Origin: Rosettibacter sp037481715
GTDB taxonomy: Bacteria > Bacteroidota > Ignavibacteria > Ignavibacteriales > Melioribacteraceae
Reading direction: 5' to 3'
Length of the DNA: 64,000 nucleotides
Assembly: GCA_037481715.1 (NCBI GenBank)
Contig: JBBFLD010000001.1
Location: 1 to 64,000, forward strand
The notes beneath the pieces were generated by a model. That model was not told the origin of the DNA. It ran no database searches and saw only the letters and a list, made by a program, of their open reading frames with translations. Position numbers and translations under genes: made by a program. This document shows positions 24,824 through 34,025 of the stretch, in pieces; positions within the stretch are counted from its first letter, which is position 1; every line of letters begins with the position of its first letter.

Positions 24824-25393
24824 ATGAAGAGAACCATTCTTGATTACACACTAAAAATCAGATTACCATTAACATTATTTGTAATTGCGTGTAGTTTTTT
24901 AATTACTTATTACATTTCAAGACCTGAAAGAGATGGACTTGGCTATTCACCAGAGCAGCCAATAAATTTTTCTCATAAACTTCATGCAAAAGAGATGGGA
25001 ATTGACTGCCAGTATTGTCACATTGGTGTAGAAAAAACTCGCAATGCAATTATTCCTTCGGTAAATATTTGTATGAATTGTCATTCAATTGCAAGAAAAG
25101 ACAGACCAGAAATAATAAAATTGACAAAATATTATAATGAAAATAAACCAATTTTGTGGAAAAGAATTCATCGTGTGCCTGATTATGCATATTTTAATCA
25201 CAGCGTTCATGTTAATCGGGGAATACAATGTGAAAGCTGTCATGGTGATGTTAAAGAGATGGATAAGATATCACAAGTTCGACAATTCACAATGGCAGCA
25301 TGTCTTGATTGCCATCGTAATCCTCATGAAAATTTAACTTACTTAAAAAATGTTAATAAAGGTCCCGAAAATTGTTTTGCATGTCATAGATAG
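24824..25393 (+). CDS. actA: Alternative complex III subunit ActA, pentaheme cytochrome c
   Basis: A 189-aa membrane-anchored multiheme cytochrome that passes electrons from the Act complex toward its acceptor. It has one N-terminal transmembrane helix (about 15-31), then five CXXCH heme motifs at 62, 83, 136, 160 and 184, with extra histidines (NFSHKLHA, YFNHSVHV) suited as distal ligands. Five hemes is the standard count for ActA. It heads the respiratory operon and sits 11 bp before a small ORF. Confidence 0.94.
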   Translation: MKRTILDYTLKIRLPLTLFVIACSFLITYYISRPERDGLGYSPEQPINFSHKLHAKEMGIDCQYCHIGVEKTRNAIIPSVNICMNCHSIARKDRPEIIKLTKYYNENKPILWKRIHRVPDYAYFNHSVHVNRGIQCESCHGDVKEMDKISQVRQFTMAACLDCHRNPHENLTYLKNVNKGPENCFACHR

Positions 25394-25404
25394 GAGTATA
25401 TCGA

Positions 25405-25572
25405 ATGAGAATCAATAGAAAAAAATTTTTTGAGATTGTTGGGATAACTGCGATTGCAGGATTTTTAGTATCACAAAAACCAATTAAAATTTTTGGTTCT
25501 TTATTCAATAAAAAAAATAGAATTGTTTTAAAATCTAATCCATTATCTGTTAAAAGAATAAATAAGGTTTAG
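25405..25572 (+). CDS. Small Tat-signal-like protein between actA and actB
   Basis: A 55-aa ORF that fills the actA-actB gap. It begins ATG 25405 with GGAG eight bases upstream and stops at TAG 25570-25572, two bases before the actB start. The N-terminus MRINRKKFFEIVGITAIAGFL resembles a twin-arginine signal (RKKFF plus hydrophobic stretch), followed by a basic tail (GSLFNKKNRIVLKS). No cysteine or heme motif is present. Spacing, ribosome binding site and signal pattern support a real gene. Function is unknown; it could be a small accessory subunit of the Act complex. Confidence 0.75.
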   Translation: MRINRKKFFEIVGITAIAGFLVSQKPIKIFGSLFNKKNRIVLKSNPLSVKRINKV

Positions 25573-25574
25573 AA

Positions 25575-28500
25575 ATGAGCAAAGAAATTTCAGGTAAATT
25601 AAATTCTGAAAAAGAAAATGAAAAACCAATACATGAAACTGATGAATTTCTAAGCAGTGTTACAGCTGAATTTGATTTATCAAAATTATCAAAAGTATCA
25701 AGAAGAAAGTTTTTTGCTTTGTTATCTGCTTCGACAGCTTTTGCCGCAACCGCATGCAGCAATTACAGAGACAAAGGAGAAATTGTACCATACAATAAAC
25801 GACCAGAAGAAATTTTGCCAGGTGTTGCTGATTATTATGCATCAACTTGCAGCGGTTGTACAAATTCATGTGGAATTTTAGTTAAGACAAGAGAAGGCAG
25901 ACCAATAAAAATTGACGGCAATCCCGACCATCCAATCAATAAAGGTAAAATTTGCGCTAAAGGCCAGGCAAGTATTCTAAATTTGTACGACCCTGAAAGA
26001 TTAAAAGAACCACTAATAAATGGCAAAAAAGTTAGTTGGGATAAAATTAATGATGAAATTTATAATGATTTATTAAGTGCGACTAAGAATAGCAAAAAAA
26101 TTGGAATTGTTACCCATACAATTACATCACCTACAACAAAAAAATTGCTTGATGATTTTAAAAATAAATTTCCCATTGTAGAAATTATTTCTTACGAACT
26201 TGTAAATGATAATCCAAGACGAAATGCTTGGTTTAAATGTTATGGCACTTATGAATATCCTGCAATCAAGTGGGAAGAAGCAGAAGTTATACTTGCCCTC
26301 GATTCAGATTTTCTGGGGAATGAAAATAATTTCATTGAAAACACAATTAGATTTACATCAAAAAGAAATGTAATTGAGAAATTAAAATACAATCGACTTT
26401 ATGCTGCTGAAAGCAGAATGACAGTAACCGGCATGATGGCTGATTATAGACTTAAAGTTTCTCCTCATCAGCAGTTAGAATTTGTGATGGCATTAATAAA
26501 TGAAATGATTAAGGAAAGCTCTTCATTTTTTATAGACAATCAATTAAAAGATAAAATCAAAAAATATTCATTTGATAGATTGAATTTTATCAACAAAGAA
26601 AAATTAAATTATCTTATTGATGACTTGAAAAAACACCGCGGCAAATCAGTTGTTTATGCTGGCAACACACTTTCTGAAGATGTTCATATTGCGGTAAATC
26701 TTTTAAATGAAATCTTAAGTAATAATTCTCTTTATGATTACTCAAATGCTTATAAAGTTCTTGTGAAAAATTCTGATAAAGATGATATTCTTAATTTTAT
26801 AGATTCTCTTAAAAAGGGAGAGTTTGAAGTTGTAATTCATTTTGATTCTAATCCTGCATTTCACTTTCCAAAGGATTATGATTATTCAGAAGCATTAAAA
26901 AATGTCAAAACTGTAGTTACACTTACCGAAAGTAAAAATGAAACAAGCCAATTGAGTAAATATGTTCTCCCAATAAATAATCAACTTGAAAGCTGGGGAG
27001 ATGCTTATGTTCGTTATGGAGTTTACAGCTTGATGCAGCCAGTTATTGCTCCAATTTTTAACACAAGACAAAAAGAAGCAATTCTATTGACATGGATAAA
27101 TGAGAATAAATATGATGAAAAAATTTATCACAATTATTTAAAGAAAAATTTTGAAAATGAAATTTATCAGAAAATTAAACCATCTGCGGATTTCGATTCA
27201 TTCTGGTATTCATCACTTCATGATGGTGTAGTTCAATTAAATGAAAATTATACACTTCCAAAATTCAATTTAAATTCATTAAATGAAATTAAAGAGCCTG
27301 CAAGAACTAACGGCTATACTCTTCACTTAACAGAAAGTTATTTTATTGGAGACGGAAGATTTGCAAATAATGGATGGCTGCAGGAATTGCCTCATCCAGT
27401 TACAAAAATTACATGGGATAATTATGCTTCAATTTCTCAGAATACTGCGAGTAAATTGAATATTGAAATGAACGATTTAGTTGATATAGAATTATCAAAT
27501 CGTAAAGTTACTCTTCCTGCATTAATTCAACCTGGAATGACAGATGACACAATACATATTGAATTAGGATATGGAAGAAAAGTTATTGGAGAAGCAGGAA
27601 AGGATGCAGGATTTAACGCAATAAATTTAATGACAAAAGAAAATTCTTTATCACCTTATATTTTTACTAATGCATCAATTAAAAAAGCAGAGGGCAAATA
27701 TATTTTAGCTTCGACTCAGGAACATCATTCACTTGGAGATAAATTTGTAAAAGATTTTCATCGAATAAGAAAAATTATTCAAGAAGGAACAATAATTAAG
27801 TATGAAAAAGAACCTGACTTTCTGCATAAAGAAAAACATGAATTATTCAGCATAACAAGAGAACATAAATTTGAAGGTGTTAAATGGGCGATGGCAATCG
27901 ACTTGAACAAGTGTACTGCCTGCAATGCTTGTGTTGCTTCTTGTAATGTTGAGAACAATGTTCCTGTTGTAGGTAAAGACCAAGTTTTATTAGGAAGAGA
28001 AATGCAATGGATTAGAATAGACCGATACTATTCAGGCACTGATGATGAACCAATTGTAAGCAATCAACCAATGTTGTGTCAACACTGTGACAATGCACCT
28101 TGTGAAAATGTTTGTCCTGTGAATGCAACCAATCATAGTCCAGATGGATTGAATCAAATGGTTTACAATAGATGTGTAGGAACGAGATATTGTTCTAACA
28201 ACTGTCCATACAAAGTAAGAAGATTCAATTTTTATAACTTCCGAGACCATTTTGCAAATTCATACTATGAAAATGATTTAACCTCGTTGGTTTATAATCC
28301 AGAAGTTACTGTTCGTTCAAGAGGAGTGATGGAAAAATGCACATTCTGCATACAGAGAATAATGGAAGCTCGTTCAAATGCAATTAAAGATGGAAGAGAA
28401 TTAAAAGGAAGTGATGTAGTTACTGCTTGTCAACAGGCATGTCCATCTAATGCAATTGTTTTTGGTGATATGAATGATCCAAATTCAGAAATATCAAAAC

Positions 28501-28607
28501 TTCGTAAACACAATCTTGCTTATCATGTTCTGGAAGAATTAAATGTAAAACCGAATGTTACATATATTGCCAAATTAAGAAACATTCATTCGGAGGAAAT
28601 TGAGTGA
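25575..28607 (+). CDS. actB: Alternative complex III subunit ActB (molybdopterin-like plus Fe-S domains)
   Basis: The large extracytoplasmic iron-sulfur subunit of the quinol:acceptor oxidoreductase. In 1010 aa it has a Tat signal (SRRKFFALLSASTAFAATA, RR at 43-44), a degenerate molybdopterin-oxidoreductase fold (about 85-740) and a ferredoxin-like domain (about 770-1000). The C-terminal domain has cysteine clusters CTACNACVASC, CQHCDNAPCENVCP, CVGTRYCSNNCP and CTFCIQR...CQQACP, enough for four clusters. The first domain also keeps C92, C95, C99 and C127 (C-x2-C-x3-C-x27-C), a potential extra cluster site. The stop overlaps actC by 4 bp. Confidence 0.95.
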   Translation: MSKEISGKLNSEKENEKPIHETDEFLSSVTAEFDLSKLSKVSRRKFFALLSASTAFAATACSNYRDKGEIVPYNKRPEEILPGVADYYASTCSGCTNSCGILVKTREGRPIKIDGNPDHPINKGKICAKGQASILNLYDPERLKEPLINGKKVSWDKINDEIYNDLLSATKNSKKIGIVTHTITSPTTKKLLDDFKNKFPIVEIISYELVNDNPRRNAWFKCYGTYEYPAIKWEEAEVILALDSDFLGNENNFIENTIRFTSKRNVIEKLKYNRLYAAESRMTVTGMMADYRLKVSPHQQLEFVMALINEMIKESSSFFIDNQLKDKIKKYSFDRLNFINKEKLNYLIDDLKKHRGKSVVYAGNTLSEDVHIAVNLLNEILSNNSLYDYSNAYKVLVKNSDKDDILNFIDSLKKGEFEVVIHFDSNPAFHFPKDYDYSEALKNVKTVVTLTESKNETSQLSKYVLPINNQLESWGDAYVRYGVYSLMQPVIAPIFNTRQKEAILLTWINENKYDEKIYHNYLKKNFENEIYQKIKPSADFDSFWYSSLHDGVVQLNENYTLPKFNLNSLNEIKEPARTNGYTLHLTESYFIGDGRFANNGWLQELPHPVTKITWDNYASISQNTASKLNIEMNDLVDIELSNRKVTLPALIQPGMTDDTIHIELGYGRKVIGEAGKDAGFNAINLMTKENSLSPYIFTNASIKKAEGKYILASTQEHHSLGDKFVKDFHRIRKIIQEGTIIKYEKEPDFLHKEKHELFSITREHKFEGVKWAMAIDLNKCTACNACVASCNVENNVPVVGKDQVLLGREMQWIRIDRYYSGTDDEPIVSNQPMLCQHCDNAPCENVCPVNATNHSPDGLNQMVYNRCVGTRYCSNNCPYKVRRFNFYNFRDHFANSYYENDLTSLVYNPEVTVRSRGVMEKCTFCIQRIMEARSNAIKDGRELKGSDVVTACQQACPSNAIVFGDMNDPNSEISKLRKHNLAYHVLEELNVKPNVTYIAKLRNIHSEEIE

Positions 28608-29971
28608 ACACTGTTGATTATTCACAGGAATTATCAGTCATTGAAGGAAAGCCTTCTTTAAGGTCTTTAGATGAATTAATATCTAAACCTTTAGATACAA
28701 AACCTGATAAAAAATTTTACATTGCTTTATCAATTACTCTCTCAATGCTTGCATTATTTGTTATTGGACTTGGATTTACATTTTTTTATGGAATTGGTAC
28801 ATGGGGAAATAATAATCCTGTAGGCTGGGGATTTGGAATTGTTAATTTTGTTTTCTGGGTTGGAATTGGTCATGCAGGTACATTGATTTCGGCAATATTA
28901 TTTTTATTCAGACAAAAATGGAGAACCGGCATAGCTCGTTTTGCAGAAGGTATGACAATATTTGCAGTTATGACAGCTGCAATATTTCCATTAATTCATA
29001 CTGGAAGACCATGGCTTGCTGGATATTTGTTTCCATATCCAAATCAACATTCAATCTGGCCTAATTTTACTTCACCGCTTTTATGGGATGTATTTGCAGT
29101 TTCAACATATTTCACAGTTTCTTTGATATTTTGGTATGTTGGTTTAATTCCCGATTTAGCAACACTTCGTGAAAGAACATCTAATAAAATCAAAAAAATT
29201 ATCTACTCAATATTTAGTCTTGGCTGGCGTTTTTCAAACAGACACTGGCAGCATTATGAAATGGTTTATTTGATCCTTGCTGGATTTGCAACTCCACTCG
29301 TTTTATCTGTTCATACAATTGTTAGTTTTGATTTTGCAGTTTCAATTATTCCTGGATGGCATACAACTATATTCCCGCCGTACTTTGTAGCTGGAGCTGT
29401 ATTTTCCGGATTTGCAATGGTTCAGAATGTTTTAATATTCATAAGAAAAATTTTTAATTACGAACACATAATTACAATCGATACACTCGAAAAGATGAAT
29501 AAAATTATTCTTGTTACTGGTTCACTTGTTGGATATGCTTATGGAATGGAATTTTTTATTGCGTGGTATAGTGGAATTCAAGCAGAACAATTTACTTTTA
29601 TTAATCGTGCTTTTGGTCCTTATGCATGGGCTTATTGGATAATGGTAACATGCAATGTTGTTTCACCGCAATTGTTCTGGTTCAAAAAAATTAGAAGGTC
29701 GGTGCCTGTTATGTTTATCATTGGAGTATTTGTGAATATTGGAATGTGGTTCGAAAGATTTGTAATTGTTGTTACATCAATATCAAGAGATTTTCTACCA
29801 TCAAGCTGGGGATACTTTAAGCCAACAATTGTTGATTTTATGATTTTAATTGGAAGTTTTGGTTTCTTTTTCACATGGATACTTTTATTTACAAAAGCAC
29901 TGCCTGTTGTTTCAATTGCAGAAGTTAAAGCAGTAGTTGATGGTTCTCAACCTTCTCATCATAATGATTAA
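28604..29971 (+). CDS. actC: Alternative complex III subunit ActC (NrfD-like)
   Basis: A 455-aa integral membrane protein of the NrfD/PsrC family with about ten helices, expected to bind quinol next to the ActB clusters. Blocks such as FVFWVGIGHAGTLISAILFLFRQKWRTGIARFAEGMTIFAVMTAAIFPLIHTGRPW, FYGIGTWGNNNPVGWGF and YGMEFFIAWYSGI are characteristic. It starts at GTG 28604, overlapping the actB stop (GTGA). Confidence 0.94.
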   Translation: MNTVDYSQELSVIEGKPSLRSLDELISKPLDTKPDKKFYIALSITLSMLALFVIGLGFTFFYGIGTWGNNNPVGWGFGIVNFVFWVGIGHAGTLISAILFLFRQKWRTGIARFAEGMTIFAVMTAAIFPLIHTGRPWLAGYLFPYPNQHSIWPNFTSPLLWDVFAVSTYFTVSLIFWYVGLIPDLATLRERTSNKIKKIIYSIFSLGWRFSNRHWQHYEMVYLILAGFATPLVLSVHTIVSFDFAVSIIPGWHTTIFPPYFVAGAVFSGFAMVQNVLIFIRKIFNYEHIITIDTLEKMNKIILVTGSLVGYAYGMEFFIAWYSGIQAEQFTFINRAFGPYAWAYWIMVTCNVVSPQLFWFKKIRRSVPVMFIIGVFVNIGMWFERFVIVVTSISRDFLPSSWGYFKPTIVDFMILIGSFGFFFTWILLFTKALPVVSIAEVKAVVDGSQPSHHND

Positions 29972-29985
29972 TTGAGGTTGTGTTA

Positions 29986-31125
29986 ATGGACAATAAGAAA
30001 TTATATGGTTGTGCTGCAATTTATAACACTCCAGATGAAATATTAAGTGCAGCAAAGGAAGTAAGAAACAGCGGTTATAAAAAATTTGATGTTCACTCAC
30101 CTTATCCAATTCATGGGATGCCAAAAGCCATGAATTTACCTCCTTCAAAACTTGGATATGCTGCATTAATATTTGGTTTATCAGGTGCAATTACTGCACT
30201 TTTGTTGACATTCTGGATTTCAGCAATTGATTATCCACTTGTTATTGGCGGCAAACCATTTTTTTCATTTCCTGCATACATACCTGTAATATTTGAAGTA
30301 ACTGTTCTTTCAGCTTCTGTTGCAACAGTTATAACGATGCTTTTTATCTTTTTCAAATTACCAAATAATGCTCATCCGCTTAATGATACAGAGTACATGA
30401 AAAAAGTTTCTTCAGATAAATATGGAATTGTAATCCAAGCTGATGATGATATTTTTAATGAATCAGTTGTTATTGATTTCTTAAGAAAAACAGGAGCTTC
30501 GGAAGTTTTTCCGATTTATTTTAATGATGAGGAATTAAGTGTAAAACCAAAAATTCTTGAACCAAAATTTTTATTGTTTTTAACAGCAACAGCAATTTTT
30601 ACATCTGGTATTACATATTTTACATTGAATAAATTGCTTTATATGACTCCATTCAACTGGATGATGGAACAACCCAAATTAAATCCACAGCATTCATCAA
30701 TAATATTCAAAGATGGATTTGGAATGAGAACACCAGTCGAAGGAACAGTTGCTCGAGGTCATTTGCCTTATGCTTTTAAAAATAAACCTGAAGATGCTGG
30801 TAAATATCTTGTTAATCCATTGCCTGTTTCAAAATCAGTTTTACAATTAGGACAAAAGAAATATGATATTTACTGCAGTCCATGTCATGGCTACCATGGA
30901 GAAGGTGACAGCAGACTTCGTGGTCAATTCCCAAATCCTCCAAGTCTTCATTCAGAAAAAGTTAGAAACTGGAGTGACGGCAGAATTTTTCATGTAATTA
31001 CAGAAGGTCAAAATATAATGCCTTCTTATTCATCTCAATTAACTGAAGATGAAAGGTGGGCGATAATTCATTACATAAGAGTATTACAAAGGTCATTAAA
31101 TGCAAAGGAGACCGATTTGCAATGA
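29986..31125 (+). CDS. ActD-ActE fusion: DUF3341 membrane protein with C-terminal cytochrome c
   Basis: A 379-aa protein joining two Act subunits. The first part (about 1-185) is ActD: cytosolic KLYGCAAIYNTPDEILSAAKEVRNSGYKKFDVHSPYPIHGM then two helices (about 57-80 and 98-123). After a further helix (about 194-212) comes an ActE-like part with TPVEGTVARGHLPYAF and a single heme motif CSPCH at 297-301, plus a likely Met ligand in GQNIMPSYSSQLTEDERWAIIHYIR. The ATG at 29986 is preceded by GAGG; an in-frame GTG six bases earlier is less well spaced. No stop or frameshift separates the halves. It ends overlapping actF by 4 bp. Confidence 0.9.
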   Translation: MDNKKLYGCAAIYNTPDEILSAAKEVRNSGYKKFDVHSPYPIHGMPKAMNLPPSKLGYAALIFGLSGAITALLLTFWISAIDYPLVIGGKPFFSFPAYIPVIFEVTVLSASVATVITMLFIFFKLPNNAHPLNDTEYMKKVSSDKYGIVIQADDDIFNESVVIDFLRKTGASEVFPIYFNDEELSVKPKILEPKFLLFLTATAIFTSGITYFTLNKLLYMTPFNWMMEQPKLNPQHSSIIFKDGFGMRTPVEGTVARGHLPYAFKNKPEDAGKYLVNPLPVSKSVLQLGQKKYDIYCSPCHGYHGEGDSRLRGQFPNPPSLHSEKVRNWSDGRIFHVITEGQNIMPSYSSQLTEDERWAIIHYIRVLQRSLNAKETDLQ

Positions 31126-32309
31126 ATCATAATGCAGAAATTTCTTACATTAAAAAAAATATACCATCAAAAGTAAAGTCACTTGGAATTTCTCTTTTGA
31201 TTATTGGAATGCTTGGAATAATCTTGAGTTATTATTTTGATACTGCAAGAAGCGCTTATAACAATATTATCATATTTCTTTTTTTAATAAGCATTGGAGT
31301 TGGTTCATTATTTTTAATTAGTATAGAATATCTTTCAGGCGCAGTATGGAGTGTGCCTTTTAGAAGAATTCCAGAATTTTTAGCTGGAATAATTTTAACA
31401 CTGCCAATTATTGTATTGCCTTTAATCTTTAATATGAGTAATGTATTTGAATGGCTTCATCCTGAAATACTTAAAATAGATGAATTGCTTAAAAGTAAAG
31501 CTCCTTATCTAAATCAAAATTTTTTTATTGTAAGAATCTTTGTTTTTATTTCAATATGGTTGATATTCTTTTACTTTTTATTAAGAAATTCTATAAAACA
31601 GGATGAAAATAAAGATCAAGCGTTAACAAAAAAGAATATAAAATTTTCCGCAGCATTTATGCCTTTCTTCGCAATAACAATAACATTTACAGCAATTGAT
31701 TGGCTAATGAGTCTTGAACCTCACTGGTTCTCAACAATTTTTGGTGTTTATTATTTTTCTGGCAGTGTATTGGCTGCTCTTGCATCTTCAACTATTGCAA
31801 TTGTATTATTAAATGAAAAAGGTTATTTGCTAAAAGGTTTGTCAAATGACCATTACTATAGTCTTGGTGCATTGCTTTTTGCTTTTGTTAATTTCTGGGC
31901 TTATATAGCATTCTCTCAATATCTGCTTATTTGGTATGCAAATCTTCCAGAAGAAACAATATGGTTCTTAAACAGATGGCAGGGAAGCTGGATATATTTC
32001 AGCATTGGTTTAATTATCATTCATTTTGTTGTTCCTTATTTCGGTTTATTATCACAACCATCTAAAATGAATCCAAAAAGATTACTTTTAATGTCAATCT
32101 GGATTTTATTTGCTCACTATTATGATTTATTCTGGCTTGCAATACCAAATTACAGTAAAAATCAAGTAATCTTCAGCTGGAATGAAATTTCATTTTTGGT
32201 TTTTGCAATAGGATTATTAATAATCATCTTTTATGCATTTGCAAACAAATTTAACTTAGTTCCAATAGGCGATCCAAAATTAAAACGAGGAATAGATTTC
32301 AGATTATAA
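31122..32309 (+). CDS. actF: Alternative complex III subunit ActF (second membrane subunit)
   Basis: A 395-aa polytopic protein with about ten helices, the second large membrane subunit of the Act complex. Recognisable blocks are WSVPFRRIPEFLAGIILTLPII, FFAITITFTAIDWLMSLEPHWFSTIFGVYYFSGS, NFWAYIAFSQYLLIWYANLPEE and LFAHYYDLFWLAIPN. The ATG at 31122 overlaps the previous stop (ATGA) and has AAAGGAG upstream; a longer in-frame start at 31056 would run into the previous gene and is unlikely. Confidence 0.9.
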   Translation: MNHNAEISYIKKNIPSKVKSLGISLLIIGMLGIILSYYFDTARSAYNNIIIFLFLISIGVGSLFLISIEYLSGAVWSVPFRRIPEFLAGIILTLPIIVLPLIFNMSNVFEWLHPEILKIDELLKSKAPYLNQNFFIVRIFVFISIWLIFFYFLLRNSIKQDENKDQALTKKNIKFSAAFMPFFAITITFTAIDWLMSLEPHWFSTIFGVYYFSGSVLAALASSTIAIVLLNEKGYLLKGLSNDHYYSLGALLFAFVNFWAYIAFSQYLLIWYANLPEETIWFLNRWQGSWIYFSIGLIIIHFVVPYFGLLSQPSKMNPKRLLLMSIWILFAHYYDLFWLAIPNYSKNQVIFSWNEISFLVFAIGLLIIIFYAFANKFNLVPIGDPKLKRGIDFRL

Positions 32310-32311
32310 CT

Positions 32312-33232
32312 ATGGAAAAAAATAATAACTTCAAAGACGAAATTAATTTCAAAGATATTATTAAATATCCAATAAAATTATTTGGTTGGTTATTTCCACT
32401 CTATTTTATAATTATTTTGATTTTAGGAATTTACTTTGCTCTGCATTTAAACCAAATTTCATTCAATGAGCAAAGTGCTGGACTTCCTGATACAATTAAT
32501 GTAAAAAAAGAAATTACACCTAAAAAGGGTACTGTATTAACTGCTGTTAATTTATCTGCAATTAAAAATCCAACTAAAGAAATGATTTCTAAAGGTAAAG
32601 AACTTTTTGAAGCAAATTGCAGTTCTTGTCATGGTCAGAATGGTTTTGGAGATGGCACAGGTGGTGCTATGTTAAATCCCAAGCCTCGTAATTTTCATCA
32701 AAAAGATGGATGGGTAAACGGAAGAACTATTGATGCAATGTATAAAACACTTCAGGAAGGAATTTCAAAAAGCGGAATGCCAGCTTATGATTTCATAAAA
32801 CCGGAAGATAGATTTAATATTATTCTTTATATAAGAACATTTACTGATTTTCCTCCAGTTACTGATGAACAGCTTAACAAATTAAAAACAGAATATAAAT
32901 TAGACCAAAACATTGTTACGCCAAGTCAAATTCCTGTAAGCAAAGCAATGAATATAATTGTTGAAGAAAATAAAACATTAAGAGAAAAAATTGAGAGAGC
33001 TAAACAGAAAATTATGACAAACAATGCCGGAGCAAATATCTTACTCGAAAATTCTGAAAATTTAGATAAAGTTTTGAATTCATTTATAATGATGAATGAT
33101 AAGTCATTTCAAAATTTTATTTTTTCAATTAGCAAATCTCCAATTGTCTTTGGATTCAAACCTTCTGTTTTAAGACTTGATGAGAACGGATTGAAAATGG
33201 TTTACGATTATTTGATAAACATTACAAAATAA
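32312..33232 (+). CDS. Membrane-anchored monoheme cytochrome c
   Basis: A 306-aa protein with one N-terminal membrane helix (about 22-45), a linker, and a class I cytochrome c domain with CSSCH at 103-107 (FEANCSSCHGQNGFGDG) and candidate Met ligand in SGMPAYDF. The remaining 130 residues are helical and heme-free (IVEENKTLREKIERAKQKI...). It sits between actF and SCO1, so shuttling electrons from the Act complex to the oxidase is the likely role. The Act cytochrome E appears to be fused to ActD, so this is an additional carrier. Confidence 0.85.
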   Translation: MEKNNNFKDEINFKDIIKYPIKLFGWLFPLYFIIILILGIYFALHLNQISFNEQSAGLPDTINVKKEITPKKGTVLTAVNLSAIKNPTKEMISKGKELFEANCSSCHGQNGFGDGTGGAMLNPKPRNFHQKDGWVNGRTIDAMYKTLQEGISKSGMPAYDFIKPEDRFNIILYIRTFTDFPPVTDEQLNKLKTEYKLDQNIVTPSQIPVSKAMNIIVEENKTLREKIERAKQKIMTNNAGANILLENSENLDKVLNSFIMMNDKSFQNFIFSISKSPIVFGFKPSVLRLDENGLKMVYDYLINITK

Positions 33233-33236
33233 ATCT

Positions 33237-34025
33237 ATGAAAATTATCATAAAATATTTTTTAATTCTTTGTTTTTTAATGAATTACTATATTTTTTTAA
33301 CTAATTCCTTTGCACAAAGCAAAAACAATGTAGGAATTGATGAACAACTCGGGAAGTATCTTCCTCTTGAATTAAAATTCGTTACATCAAATAATGATAC
33401 TATTAAATTAAAAGATATTATTGATAAGCCTGTGCTCCTTGCTTTAGTATATTATGAATGTCCTGGATTATGCAGTCCAATGCAAAATGAAGTAGCATGG
33501 GTAATTGACAAAATGGACCTTGTTCCTGGAGCAGATTATAAAGTTATATCGTTAAGTATTGACCACAAAGAAAATTATGAAACAGCAGCAAAATGGAAGA
33601 AAAATTACCTTCATTCAATGAAGAAAAAACTTAATGAAAATGACTGGATTTTTTTAACAGGCGACAGCATTAATATTTATAATTTGACAAATGCAATTGG
33701 ATTTTATTTTGAAAAGAACAAAGAAGGTCAAATAATTCATCCAAGTGTTTTAATATCAATTGCCCCAGATGGAAAAATTGTAAGATATATTTTGGGACCT
33801 ACATTTAATCCTTTTGATATTAAAATGGCTTTAATAGAAGCAAAAGCTGGAAAAACAAGACCAACAGTTGCCAAAGTTTTAGAATTATGTTACAGCTATG
33901 ACCCAGAAGGGAAAAAATATACTTTCAATTTTCTGAGGGTTATTGGTATCATAATGCTTTTTAGTATAGGAATTTTTATTTCCATTTTATTGTTAAAAGG
34001 AAAAAAGAAAAATGCGGAGATTTAA
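33237..34025 (+). CDS. SCO1/SenC-family copper chaperone
   Basis: A 262-aa thioredoxin-fold protein that delivers copper to the oxidase CuA site. It has an N-terminal signal or anchor (about 5-25), copper-binding C75 and C79 in YYECPGLCSPM, and the third ligand His in GQIIHPSVLISIAPDGKIVRYILG. An extra C-terminal helix (about 228-253) would anchor it to the membrane. It directly precedes oxidase subunit I with no gap. Confidence 0.93.
   Translation: MKIIIKYFLILCFLMNYYIFLTNSFAQSKNNVGIDEQLGKYLPLELKFVTSNNDTIKLKDIIDKPVLLALVYYECPGLCSPMQNEVAWVIDKMDLVPGADYKVISLSIDHKENYETAAKWKKNYLHSMKKKLNENDWIFLTGDSINIYNLTNAIGFYFEKNKEGQIIHPSVLISIAPDGKIVRYILGPTFNPFDIKMALIEAKAGKTRPTVAKVLELCYSYDPEGKKYTFNFLRVIGIIMLFSIGIFISILLLKGKKKNAEI

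Noticed and set aside
32312..33232. The monoheme cytochrome as the ActE subunit.
   Set aside because: The ActE signature (VEGTVARG plus CSPCH) is in the preceding ActD fusion, so this is better read as an additional cytochrome c.
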